A DNA stretch of 64,000 nucleotides from Aureobasidium sp. EXF-3400 (lineage: Eukaryota; Ascomycota; Dothideomycetes; Dothideales; Saccotheciaceae): assembly GCA_024195585.1 (NCBI GenBank), contig SWBL01000071.1, positions 62,001-126,000 on the forward strand, given 5' to 3'. The notes below the pieces were generated by a model, which saw only the letters and a list, made by a program, of their open reading frames with translations, ran no database searches and was not told the DNA's origin. Positions 21,214 through 32,500 of this stretch are shown one piece after another. Numbering within the stretch: the stretch's first letter is position 1; the number at the start of each line of letters is the position of its first letter. Made by a program: the position numbers and the translations under genes.

Positions 21214-22650
21214 TATATTATCTAGATACTAGAATTTATTACTAATACTAATAGAAAATAAGAAGATAGGCGACTTAAGACCTAGTATTAGTAAGAGGCT
21301 TAAATTTAGCTAGTAATTAATATTATATACTAGTTCTTAAGATATTAATAAGAGCTTTAATAGTCTATTTTAACTTACTTAAGATATACTTTAAGGCTAA
21401 GACTAGTACTTTTTAAGAAGGTTATTCTTTACTATTAATTTCTTAATAAATTTACTAGATTTATACTTAGTTATACCCTTTTTACTATTATCTAATACCT
21501 TAGTCTAATAGTTAAATATATTATTACTTATTCTATAATAGACTTATTACTAATCTATCTAGTAATATTATAGAGTACTATATATACTATACTAGTATAT
21601 AGTAATAATCTTATATACTATCTTAGACTACTAGGTTTTATACTAGGTAGTAGTTTCTAATAAAGAGTTTTAGGCCTTATATAATACTAAATCTTTATTA
21701 ATCTTAGTAGTAAGAGATTTAGTTAGTATATTAAAGTTAAGTATTATAAAAAGGACTAGATAATTCTTTAATCTCTTTAACTAATAATAGTCTCTTATAA
21801 ACTTAAAGATAGGCTAGATAGTCTTAGTTAAATAGTTCTTAGTATTATCTATAGTTATAGTCCTATTTTCTTTACCTTTAAATAAGACTCTAAATAAGAT
21901 ATTAATAAGTATACTCTTTTTTAGTAGTATCTTTAAAAGAGTCTTTTTAAGGTAAGTATCTATTAGACTTTAGTAGTAAGCCTCTAAGCTTTATATACTT
22001 AGCTTAGTTAATAATAGGAGCTAGTTTTAAGTATTACTAGTCTTTATACTATAAATAATAAACTTCTATCTAATATTAATATTAAAGTTAGTTACCTTTT
22101 TTTTCTTTTCTAGCTCTAAGTTAATAATAACTAGCTAACTACTATTAATATAATCTAATAGAGCCTTATACTTCTTTAAATCCTTAGTTTCTTTATTACT
22201 CTTATACTTCTCTCTAGCTTATAGCTTCTTAAATTTAGATTTAGGTTTAGGTTTAGACTTAGATTAAGGCCTTATAGTAATAAGCTTATAGATTAATAGT
22301 AGTAAGATTACTAAGTTACTTAAGGTAGAAGGAAAGTTAGATAATATATTATTAAGTATTAATAGCTATAGAATTAATAATATTAATATAGTATATAGCT
22401 ATTAGGATGACCTTAGGCTAACTTAGAGCTTAGCTATAGATTTTCCTACCTATAGGTTAATAATGCTAGTAAAAGTAGTATAGAGCTAATCTAATGTCTT
22501 AGTAGGATTATTAATTCTTACTACCTAATGCCCTTCTAATAATACTAAATAGGAAAAGAATTATAGTATACTATTACTATATAGCAGTACTAAGAATACT
22601 AGTACTGTTCGGACAAGTCTAAGATAATGTAACTTATAAAGTATGACTAA
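21214..22650. mobile_element. Strongly RIP-degraded repeat remnant, right flank of the Gypsy insertion
   Basis: Very AT-rich, TA-dominated sequence like 13,060-14,601, with almost no CpG, ending at about 22,650 where composition returns to normal. It is probably the continuation of the repeat interrupted by the Gypsy element, since the two sides are joined by the target duplication. Minus-strand reading gives Lys/Ile/Asn-rich fragments broken by stops, and I recognise no domain. A TTTAGGTTTAGG stretch near 22243-22256 is too short to be telomeric. Confidence 0.55.
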
Positions 22651-22939
22651 TAGCTAATCTAAATAAAAGTGACTAGAAGTAAATAGCTATTAAAACTTAA
22701 AAGTAGCCTTTTTATATTTATATTGCACTAATAAAGAGAGAGTTAGAATCATGGTCTAAGGGATCTATAGTCTAATTTCTGGCTCCCCCTTTCTAGAAAT
22801 ATTGTTAATAATCATTATGCATTCCATGTTCTGTTGTCCTGCTATTGGAAACAATGTGAAGCTAGAAACCATGCTCTCGGGTATCATGTGGAACGTTAAA
22901 TGTAGGATGATATCAACTTGAGGCCAATTTGCTACACAA
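22651..22939. other. Transition from AT-rich island to tRNA gene
   Basis: Normal-composition sequence with no ORF or repeat recognised. It is the 5' flank of the tRNA-Thr gene. Confidence 0.4.
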
Positions 22940-23028
22940 GCCCCTTTAGCTTAGTTGGTAGAGCGCGGCACTAGTATCTACACCTCTAGATCATGCCGAG
23001 GTCGCCGGTTCGACTCCGTCAGGGGGCA
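22940..23028 (+). tRNA. tRNA-Thr (AGT) with 16-nt intron
   Basis: The acceptor GCCCCTT (22940-22946) pairs with AGGGGGC (23021-23027), discriminator A at 23028. The D-arm is GCTT AGTTGGTA GAGC. The anticodon stem CGGCA/TGCCG encloses CTAGTA...A with anticodon AGT at 22973-22975. An intron of 16 nt (22977-22992) sits at the canonical 37/38 position. The B box is GGTTCGACTCC. The T-stem GCCGG/CCGTC contains one C-T mismatch at its second pair, where GACGG would pair fully. A T7 run at 23075-23081 is a possible, rather distant Pol III terminator. The gene is the first functional-looking feature right of the transposon island. Confidence 0.88.
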
Positions 23029-23491
23029 GCATTTATTTCTCTTGAGGTCAAGGTGTCAAGATGGTTGGGAAGAATTTTTTTGTCTATATGGGTTGGAAAG
23101 GAGGTTATGCAAGCGAAGCCTGCACATCTTGGCATAATGCTTTGTGCAGACAGTCAAATGTGGGGAAATCGGTGTAGCATCTACCGAGCGCCGTCATCTC
23201 TGCGGCCAGGAGGTTGTGCAAATGAAGCCTTGTAGTGGGGTCTTCGTTAAGAGATACTGTGCGGGTGAGGTTCGTATGAAGCCTAGATGGAACGAATCGG
23301 AACCAGGATGATGGTGGTCAATTGACAAGCAGGTAGAATTGAAATGTATATGCACAAACACGAACTACTTTTTCCAGCAAACAAAATACAAACATGGCCA
23401 GCCATGCTGCAAGAATATGATGTTTAGGACAAAGACAAACAGTGCCTGATTTATTCCAAATCAAAGCCAGGTTTCAGTAAGGACGACCAGC
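23029..23491. other. Intergenic
   Basis: This lies between the tRNA-Thr gene and the 3' end of the minus-strand low-complexity gene. No gene is seen; short open frames overlapping the tRNA are spurious. Confidence 0.4.
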
Positions 23492-24136
23492 TCAACGGCG
23501 ATACTCTCGCTCCCTGCCGCTCTCAATCACTATCTCTCTCGTGTTGTAGCTTGAGCGACTGGCACGAGGGTCTTCGACCTGGCTGCTCCGTGGTCCAAGG
23601 TTCCCACTGCTGCGGTGACCAGAGCTGCGAGGAGGTTGGACATAACGATATGTATCGTACTCTTCTTTTTGCGCATGATGATGCGGACTCCTACGTTCTC
23701 GCACGTATTCCTTCTCTCGCAGGTGGTACTCACTCCGAGAGCCAGTAGCTCTGGAGCGAGATGTTGTTTTGGAGCGGCCGCCATCGCTGGAGCTACTGCT
23801 ACTGCTCGAGCGCGAGGATGGCGTTACTTCGACATATTGTGGGCCAGCATGAGAGTGCCTCTCTGATGCGGGTGCCGAGGGCGGAGGTGGAGGTTGATCG
23901 TGATGGCTACGCTGGTCGGAGTGCTCGGATAATGGGGCGTATTCTATCACAGGAGGAGGAGGAGGAGGAGGAGGTTGTTGTATGATGTAAGTTCGCTCCT
24001 GAGAGCGTGGAGCCTCCTCATAGTATGCGCGAGAGACTCTCGTGGTGCGAGGAGGAGAGCGACGGCGCTCTCGTCGTACAACCCGGGCTGGGACGGCGTA
24101 GTCGTCGTGGTCCTCCTTGACGCTGACGAGACACAT
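23492..24136 (-). CDS. Low-complexity Arg/Ser/Pro-rich protein, function unknown
   Basis: An intronless frame of 214 aa. It begins MCLVSVKEDHDDYAVPARVV, then is dominated by Arg/Ser (RRERRRSPPRTTR), a run of eight prolines (encoded by a GGA/GGT-type repeat near 23950-23975 on the plus strand), a second proline run, and a run of eight serines. The composition resembles proteins bound through SH3/WW (poly-Pro) or RS-type interactions, but no domain is visible. The ATG is the first after a C/T-rich leader. The real gene status rests on the clean, biased composition. Confidence 0.6.
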   Translation of the reverse strand: MCLVSVKEDHDDYAVPARVVRRERRRSPPRTTRVSRAYYEEAPRSQERTYIIQQPPPPPPPPVIEYAPLSEHSDQRSHHDQPPPPPSAPASERHSHAGPQYVEVTPSSRSSSSSSSSDGGRSKTTSRSRATGSRSEYHLREKEYVRERRSPHHHAQKEEYDTYRYVQPPRSSGHRSSGNLGPRSSQVEDPRASRSSYNTREIVIESGREREYRR

Positions 24137-24660
24137 AGTGTATGCAGTGTATGCGGAAAAGAGTGGGAATGAAATTGGAAAAGAGAAAAGTTCAAGGACC
24201 TACGATTCGAGATAGGGCAGATGGGAATACAAGCAGGGTCGCGACAAACCTGCTTGAAGGTCGAGGTATGGCTGGTTGGCGAGATTGCGATTGGGCTTGC
24301 ATGAGTCTTGCGGAGCCCCAAACCCACTACGACATGGTCGCGACCAGGACAGGACAAACATTGTATCGTGAAGACGAAGCGCCATCTGCTTGCAGAAGAT
24401 CTTTCTATAATTGCGCATACTGTACATTGCGTGTTATCATGAGAGATTGGAAGAAAGCGATGGTCTGGAAGGCGACAAGATGGGAAGGAGCGATGGAGGA
24501 GCAGGTTCCGCTGCCCGGAGCGTGCGGAGCTTCTTCTCCAGACTGACGCACAAGGGTCATTGTTGTTGCTGTAAAGTGGTCAAGTTCGAGAGCACACAGC
24601 ACACACAAGCATGTCGCCTGCTGCCTTCAATCCCCACATATCGCATAGATTAGCATCAGC
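24137..24660. other. Divergent promoter region
   Basis: The space between the low-complexity gene (minus) and RCY1 (plus). Overlapping open frames on both strands show no family features. Confidence 0.4.
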
Positions 24661-27596
24661 ATGAACAGCAAGCCTCTGCCCAGGGCCGCTGCTGGACCAA
24701 ATGGCCTCCCCAAACAAAGGGCTGGTCTTACAAGTATTGATGCCTCTCGCCGACCAAACACTCCAAGCAATGTCTTTGCTTCTCTTAAGGCCACTCAGAT
24801 CCTTACTCTGAAGCCTGTCCTACCTGCCGGTCAATCTTTCATACCGGCATACTCAAGTGCATTCATACTGACTATGATTAGAACTCATTGCTACCATTCT
24901 TGACTACCTCCCCGTCTCCGACCTGATAACATGCGCTCGAGTATCCAGACGCTTGCAAGAGATGATATATGAAGATTCGAGATGGGTAGCCAAATTAAGA
25001 GACATGGGGGTGTGGAATGAGATCGAGGCACGACAACGATACGAAGAATCAAAGAAAAAGAGGCTCAGCGGCCGTCCACAACCTGACCGCGCCCTAACCT
25101 TGTTCGATGCCCATGACGAAGAAGAGAAAGCACGGAAGTCACTGGAACAAGCTGCAACACCCAGGCGGCCGCGGCACAGTAGTGTGACCGATGGCTTCGA
25201 CGACATGACCCTATCTCAAATCCCTATCTTCGACGCAAAAGCTGCCACCACCGCTCTACGAAGGGTTCGCTCCATTCGAGGTCAAGCTAGACAAGAGTAT
25301 GGCAAAGTTCATGGTGCCCTGGGCCCCTTTTACTACAATCTAGTCCGATCAGAAAACTCGTCCGACCCAGCTATTTTTCGTCTTGTCCACGATCCTGAGC
25401 AGCAGGCTCGTATTTTTGCGGATCTTAGAGTCTTCTCGCGGAGTGATGGTGCCCAAAAGTGGCGCCAACGGCAAGACAAGCTCGAATCTATGCTCGGTAT
25501 TTTCGAGAATGCTATGATCAGCGAATTCGAGCAGGCATACCAGGCTCAAGACGTTGATCGCATGAGACGATATGCTCATGTCTTGGTTTCGCTGAATGGT
25601 GGGGCTGCAGGTGTCGATATCTTTATCTCAAATCACCCTTATATGCGCCGGAAGGATCAGACCGGAAGTCCGTTAGAATGTTTGCAGGATGTCGCCCCTG
25701 GACATGTGGATCTAAACCCTTCACAGAGGTTCTTCGAGAAGCTGGCGTCCATGTTGTCGATGCAATCATCGCTCATTGATCAAATCTTTCCAAGCTCCGT
25801 CAACGTCCTCCTCCCCTTCACGACCCGCGTCTGTGAAGACATCGTCTCCGACTATATCACGACTCTTTTCATCGAAGCCCACGAGAACAACGTGGAAACA
25901 TATCTCAAGGCTGTATCAGGAATATTCGAACAAGCCATGCGCTTTGCAGTCTCGATTCAACCACCAAAATCATCCGGCACAGATTTCCATGATCAGATAA
26001 AGAGCGTCATCTCGCACATTTTCGAGCCACACGTGGATCGCTATCTCACAGAAGAGCTTGATTATTTTACGTCCAAGTGCAGTGACGAAGTCGGTGCCTG
26101 GGAGAAGCAGCTCTCGGATCAAGAGGCAGAGACTGAATCGTTCTTCATGTCAGGCGTGAACAGACAAGCCGCAAAACGCGATTTCCTATCTTCCTTCAAG
26201 AAGGTGGTTATGATGCCTGTGAATGCTCTACCAACCTTTCCATCCGCAAATAAGGCGGCGCCAATAGTCGAGGCCCCGACCACAGAACAAACCTCGCAAC
26301 CAGAAACACCAGATACTCCAACCACGTCTAGACCGGCGCCAACAACAGAGCTGGCAGCCAAAACCGCCATCATGAATTCACGACTTGAAGGAATTAAGTC
26401 CTTGTTCAGCATCGAAGTAGCGTTGAGCTTGATTCATCATGCGAAAGCGTCAATCGAGCGAGCCGCCATCTTCATTCGTATGAGCGACAAATACGCAACC
26501 TTGACAAAGGAACAGTGCGATAAGATTTTCATCAGCCTTTTAGAGATCCTCGGCCGACGACATATGCAAAACGGCTTTGACAAGGCAGTAGGTCATTTGA
26601 GCAGTTACAACCCACGCGCGGTCAAAGAGTTCCGTTCTGGACAAACAGAAAAGGAAGGCACCACCGGTGGAGTCGAGCCACTAGTGACCTTCCTCGAACT
26701 TGTCAACGTTGGAGACCTGATCCAACAGATGGTCGATGTGTTTTACATGCAAGAGCTAGTCACACCTGGCCTTACCGATCGCGATGATTTCCTTAACCCA
26801 GCAGTCAAAGAAAAGAAACGCTTCGAGCAGATGTTGGATGAGCGTGTAGCGGCAGGCATGGGCAAGGGTATCGATGTCCTCATGGACGAAGTCGAATATA
26901 TGTGCGCGACACTCCAGCTCACCGCCGACTTCAACACCGACGCCGTGGATGCCAAAACCTTGACAGGAAACGATAAACGTGCCAGCATGATGGGGCTCGT
27001 CGATATCGGACCTACGGAAACCGCTAAACGGGTAGTGGATACCATTCAACAGCATACAGGCATGTTGGTTGGCAGCACAGATAAGAACATGCTGGACGTG
27101 TTCAATCAAGAAGTTGGGTTGAGGTTATTCGGTGTGTTGTGCAAGCATATAAAACGCCAACGCATCGGTGTCGACGGAGCGATAAAACTGATCAGGTAAT
27201 TTCCTTCTCCACTTCCATCATCCTTTTCTTAAATTCGTCTGACACTATCTTCAACACAGCGACATCAACCTTTACAGCTCCTTCATCACTTCACTACGCC
27301 AAAAGTCTCTATTACCCTACTACTCGGCACTCCGAGAACTCTCACAGATCTACCTCGTCGACTGTGGTGGCGGCAGTAACAACGCTTCGACCTCCATCTT
27401 CTCAACATCTGCTTCCGCAACGACACGAATGGCTCGCTGTAAGGAACTGGCGACCATTATTGCGGACAATGACAGATATCATGGCATCTTCCGTGCAGAG
27501 GAGGTCTACGAGTTTGCAGAAAGAAGAGCAGATTGGTATGCTGTGAGGAGGGATGTCGAGAGGGCTATGTATGGCATTGGATGTACGGTCATGTAA
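24661..27596 (+). CDS. RCY1: Recyclin-1, F-box and Sec10-like trafficking protein
   Basis: The CDS joins 24661-24829, 24882-27195 and 27260-27596 (939 aa); both introns (52 and 64 nt) restore the frame exactly. After about 55 disordered residues comes an F-box, LPAELIATILDYLPVSDL then ARVSRRLQEM, which is split by intron 1. The long helical remainder resembles the Sec10-like region of fungal recyclin-1 (for example RIFADLRVFSRSDGAQKW, QIFPSSVNVLLPFTTRV, FEPHVDRYLTEELDYF and the C-terminal ISDINLYSSFITSLRQ). Rcy1 works in recycling endosome to Golgi/plasma-membrane transport and binds Skp1 through the F-box. A Pro/Thr-rich low-complexity stretch interrupts the helical part at about residues 510-555. 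Confidence 0.9.
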
Positions 27597-28020
27597 AAGA
27601 CGGCCCAGAATAAAGAAAACAACCCGCCAGAAAGCAAAAAGCAATCGATTGTTCTGCTGTTCTTTCTAGATCACCAGCCTTTCTACCACTCGATAGTCTC
27701 TTCACTAAAATCGAGAAGGTGATGAATCTGATCTTTAGATATGCCTTTCGTCAGAGCAAGAGCAATTTCCTTCAGAGCACGAAGCAATTAAACTCGGAGT
27801 GCGTGTTGAGAAGCCCCCTGTTCACCAAACCACTTGCTGGTGACCCGCAGATATGCATTACTGTGTATAGTCTTCTGCTCCCAAGACTCCCAAGTTCCAT
27901 ATTATCGCGTCGACTTGTTTCTCGTAACAAATCATGTAATTTTTTGTTTCGCAATGCCATTCTCTTCGTCAATGTTCGTGTTTGCGTCGCCGACTAACTC
28001 CACATCTTCGTCCACAACTT
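27597..28020. other. Intergenic between convergent genes
   Basis: The 3' ends of RCY1 and the C48 protease gene face each other. The 27719-27997 frame has no protein-like features. Confidence 0.4.
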
Positions 28021-29157
28021 CTAGTCGTCACCGATGCGTGGCGGCGACTTCGATTTGGGTGAGCTGAGTGAGAAGGGACTGTGTTCGCCACGATGATGGG
28101 ATCCACTGTGAGTGTCCTCAGTCAGCAAAGCGGCCTTCCTCATAAGTGTCATCTAGGCAGAAAAAGAAGGAACTCACGAGCGTCTCCTCTCTCCCTCCTT
28201 CCTGAACATCTCAATCACCCTCAACATCTCCTTCCTGCCTCCAGCAGCATCCACATTTTTACCTTTCATACTCATGCTAACCTTGTCTTGCGCGTGTGCC
28301 TGCAGCAGTCTCCCAAGCAACAAATGTTGCATGAGCAAACACACAAACACACCACAATCACTTCCATTCTCTTGCTGCGGGGAGTCATCCAGATTCACAA
28401 ACTTGAGGGGCTTTTGTAAAAGCTGCGAAATGTGGTGTGATAGCATTTTGGCCTCTTCCATGTTGGATGGGCAGAGAGAGTCGTAGTGGAAAGCTACACC
28501 ATCAACAACGCTAACGAGAAGTAGACTCCAGTGGGAACCGCCTTCTGCTGCCTCGACGTCGCGGCAATCGTTTACGGGCAGGAAGATATGGGTCGTGTGT
28601 TCGAAGCTCGGCAGGGCGGATTTCAGGCTCATGGGATCGTTGGTTTGAAGCAGCATGAAGGCCATGCTGGGGCGGAGGAGGACGATGCGGGCTTTGGGGT
28701 AGGCGTTCAGCTTTTCGTGTTCGAGGTATTCTTCCCAAAAAGCAATGGCCTGTTGTTTCGTACTTGTCAGTCAGGGTGATTGGAGGGGGGAGAGGATAAA
28801 GAAGTACGTTGTCGGTGAGCCAGTCGTCCTTGATGCAATCAACGTCTTCGACCGTCACTGAGTCGTTTGGTCAGTCTTGAGTGCGCAAAGTGGAAGCAAA
28901 TGGGGACGGTAGCGCGCACATCGGATATCGTGATCTATGGCCAGTCAGCTGGTGCCACTCTCTAGCAACGGCAGATTCTACTCACAGCTGAGATAGGCGT
29001 CATCGGGGTGAAGCGACTATATGATTCCTACGTCAGCAAATTGATTCAAGATGGAAGCCTCAGTCCAGTCGATTGCGTAGAAGACAAGGCCGCAACATAC
29101 CTTATCACCAAAGCGTTTGCTCACTCGCCCTCCAAAAGGGTGGAATCCCGATGACAT
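28021..29157 (-). CDS. Ulp1-type C48 cysteine protease, DEN1/NEDD8-specific type
   Basis: Six exons: 29157-29101, 29016-28986, 28934-28920, 28857-28808, 28749-28178 and 28105-28021 (269 aa). Exon 3 is only 15 nt; without it the conserved YLSYHDIRLT segment, matching the N-terminus of the SENP8/DEN1 core, is lost. Catalytic residues are His124 (GSHWSL), Asp141 (HYDSL), Gln177 and Cys183 (NGSDCGVF), the complete C48 set. The compact size and N-terminal YLSYxDxxLxxxDVxxI pattern resemble NEDD8-specific proteases (human SENP8, fission yeast Nep1/Nep2) rather than Ulp1/Ulp2. They process or remove NEDD8 from cullins. The last intron (28106-28177, GTGAGT...CTGACT...CACAG) adds a Ser/Pro-rich tail. 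If it is retained, a TGA at its start ends the protein 27 residues earlier. Confidence 0.85.
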
Positions 29158-29567
29158 GATTGATATAGGAAGGTGCTTCTCGCGTGCGTGCTCTGTCGTC
29201 TCTTGTGTGAAATGATTCGGTCTCTGTCGGACGTGCGGAAGAGAAGGTGACAATCTGAGGAAAGGGTTTGAGAGGTTTAGGAAACACAGGTCTTTGTTAC
29301 AGGAAAAGAAAGTCAATGGATGGCGTATCGCATGCCTGTCAACTCGGCTGTCAAGCTATGACGACGTCCCGCGTGTCGCGCGCCTCGGCTCTAGACCAGT
29401 CCAAAAATCCGACCAAGTCCGCGACAACATAACTCTTTCATATATTTATGCAGCAATGCTCATCTACCTAGTAGCACACTATCAAAACTAACACCTGCTA
29501 ATAAACATACAGCATTGTTCATATCAACCCTGTCAGAACAGCAATTCCTTCCTCCTCTTCCTACTCA
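29158..29567. other. Intergenic
   Basis: The 5' flank of the protease gene and 3' flank of the next minus-strand gene. No supported feature. Confidence 0.4.
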
Positions 29568-32500
29568 TCATGCCTGGTAAGTCTGCAAGATCTGGTCCAG
29601 TCTTCCCACCGCATTCACTTGCTTCTGCAACGTCTTGACGATTCTCTCGCGGCTAGCCTTGACATCCTTCATGTCTTTGTAGAGACTACCGTACGCCTGC
29701 TCGCAGCCAAAGACCATAGCTTCTTGTATCTTTGATTTCTTGGTACGGTAATGCTCAAGCTTGGTTTCGTTGTCCTTCACGAGACGCTGGATAAGTCTCA
29801 TGCCATCTTGGCTGTAGTCTGTGTTGACGTCCTTGACGGCCGTCTCATGATCCTTCAGATGATTCGTCAATCGATGCGCTATGCGCACCAGTTGGTCGTA
29901 GACATCTCCCTGATGTGACTCCAGCGCATCTCTCCATATTGACAGAGCGCTCTTTGCCACTTCGTCGCCATCTGTATCCGAAGAGTTCCGTGATCCAGAG
30001 CCATCGTCGTCACTATCGTCCCCATCATCCGAGTCTTCGTTCACCAGCGTTTTGTCTGGATCATCTTCATCCATAGGCTTCTCAGGTTCTGCACTCTCTT
30101 TGCCGTCATTTTCATTGACTCCTGATGCATCCGTTCGTTCAACCATCTCTGATCGTAATGCTTCCAACAAGCTGGGTGGCTTCTGTATAGGTGCAGCTCT
30201 CCGTGGTGAACTTTTACGTGGTACTGGCGATACATGCTTTGGAGCATCTTTGTGCAAACCCAATGTCTGTAGGTATTCGGCAGTGAGCTGGGTATCTCTG
30301 TCGAAGTCGGCGTGCGTGATAGGTTGCGAGACCTGAGGTGGTGAGTCTTTCTGTAGCGCACGCACTTCTGGTTTGGCCAACTCGTTGCGCGCCAATGCCG
30401 TAGGTCGGGCGAAGGGTTCATCCGTAGTTTGGTGCGTTGCAAGATTGGTCAGAGTCGAGCCAGTAGTGATACTCTTCTGTCGCGTTTGGGGAACGACTGC
30501 TGTTCCCTGAGACATTCCTCCTCCGTAAGGCATAGGAGATCCATTGTCGTCGACCTGAGACAGCTTTCGTGAAATTGAAGCTTTTGCTGCAGCTACTTGT
30601 GTCGGTTGCGTGCGAGAACTATGATTGCCTGACTTTAGACGTTTGGCAGCTTCCCCATCCACTCCCACAGACGGCCGCTTTCGATCGACTGCGGGCGGTG
30701 TGGTTTGGCTGGATTGTGACAATCTCCTCGTCATGTTTTCCTGATTGTGTTCTGCTGGAGCCATTAATGCTTTGCTACCACTTGTCTTTGACGGTCTGTC
30801 AAAACCTTGCGGCTGGACAATCTGAGCTCGCGGATGTGGAACACTCTGATCAGACAAAGTTTGAACATGCTTTCTGGGAATCGGCTGCATCGGGTCGACA
30901 GAGATAGCATCCCTTGAACCATCAGAATTGGATGGTGTCTTATGCTTGACCCGTGGTTCCGGAGATCTGGTCGTATCTGCATCTCCGTGCAGCTTTCCAT
31001 CATACTTTACACTCTCCTTGGTCAGCTCTTGGGAGTACTCTTCGACTAAGAGCCCGGACTGAGCTCGAAGTTCGGGAATACTCTGCCTGTCATGGTAAGA
31101 TGTGTTTCTCGTGGGTAGTTTGACCAGTTGGGCGTTCTTTCCTCTGTGACCAATCGTGATCGCCTCCGCCGATAACTCAGATTCTGTCGATCTCATCCCT
31201 TTGGCTGTAGAGACCTCAACGACCACTACGGTCTTACGGAGCTGGTTACTGTTGTTATACTTCGGTTTCAGTGTGGCAACATCTCCGGATGTAGTAGCGA
31301 GCAATGGAGCAACAGCTTTATTGTGAGCAGGAACTTCAGGGGCCTCGAAGTTTCCTGGACCAGATGTCGTGAAGAATGTAGGTGACGGTTCTTGTATACC
31401 GAACTGGTCAACATCTGGAGACGAAGCCTTTTCAAATGGTAGTTCGTGTATGCCCAGTTCGGGAAGCTTGCCTTGGTGTCGTGCACCCTGGTTCCTGGGA
31501 CCATTGGCATCGAAGCCTACGATATTTGGCTTGCGCTGAGCACGCTCTTGCGCCACCAAGTTAAGATCGGGGTGGGGGTCGGTCGTTTGACCCAATGACT
31601 GCTGCATTGGTATTACATGAGCGACTACGACTCGAGATTGGGCTTGATCTTTAGTTGGAGAGATTTTTGGCTTGTCTTGTGGCTCTTGTCCCATCACCTC
31701 AGTAATGATCTCATCATAGCTAGCATCGAGGTCTTCGTGCATGGCGTTTTCGTCATCCTCGTTCGAACCATCGTCGTCGATGTTGACAGGGTTTCGTTGT
31801 GTGGTACCTTGTTCAGGGATAATCTCATGCGCTGCACTGGAGGATACCCGCGGAACAGGTGCTTTCCTGCTGAGCTGGGGCTTGGTAGCGGCTGGGGTTG
31901 TGGTACTGTACACATCAGTAAGCAAATCGATTGAGTAGTGTGCATAGTTCTTACTGATCAGGACTGGAAATAGCATCACGCATAAGCTGTGTCTCTTTTT
32001 CGGTCGCACGTCGAGTCTTCTTTTGCTTGATTGCAGTAGGTTTTGCCGGTGAGGATAAAGTGGTGGGTTGCGGGCTAGCAGCACCACCAGAGTTGATGTG
32101 AGTCACGCTGTCCTCGAAATCTTCAATTTCTTCTCCTCTGTGCGATGGAGCGGTCTTTCGTGACATAGACAGTTCCTTTCGGGTTGTGTTGCTTGCCGTG
32201 GTTTTTCGAGTAGAAACGTTGGGTCCGTCGTTTTCGGTAATCGTCTGCGTTTGAGCTCGTGTACTTGCTCGTGTGGTAATCGTGGTTTTTGATTTGTACG
32301 TTTTTGGTGCGCTGTATTCCTCATCGTCGTCATCTTCATCACTCTCTAAAGCCTTGGCAGCCTTCTTCTTCGGTTGACTTTTGCTACTCTTCTTGCTCAG
32401 AGACAAGGATGCACCCGTTGGTTTTGTGGTCCTGGTTGGTTTCACTTTCTCATCCTCAGGATGCCATGGAACAGCAGGACGTTCAGAAGCAACCGGATCT

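Noticed and set aside
22243..22256. TTTAGGTTTAGG run resembling a telomere repeat
   Set aside because: Only about two copies, in an internal AT-rich repeat, and offset from the TTAGGG register; explained by a degenerate purine/pyrimidine stretch.
13060..22650. AT-rich island as a centromere or CRISPR-like array
   Set aside because: The LTRs, gag-pol motifs and DDE transposase motifs explain most of it, and there is no regular spacer-repeat pattern.
22955..23235. Open frames overlapping the tRNA-Thr gene
   Set aside because: They run through the tRNA and have no homology; the tRNA structure explains the sequence.
24830..24881. Reading the RCY1 first exon through to its in-frame stop as a separate 80-aa protein
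   Set aside because: Splicing of a 52-nt intron joins it in frame to complete a canonical F-box.
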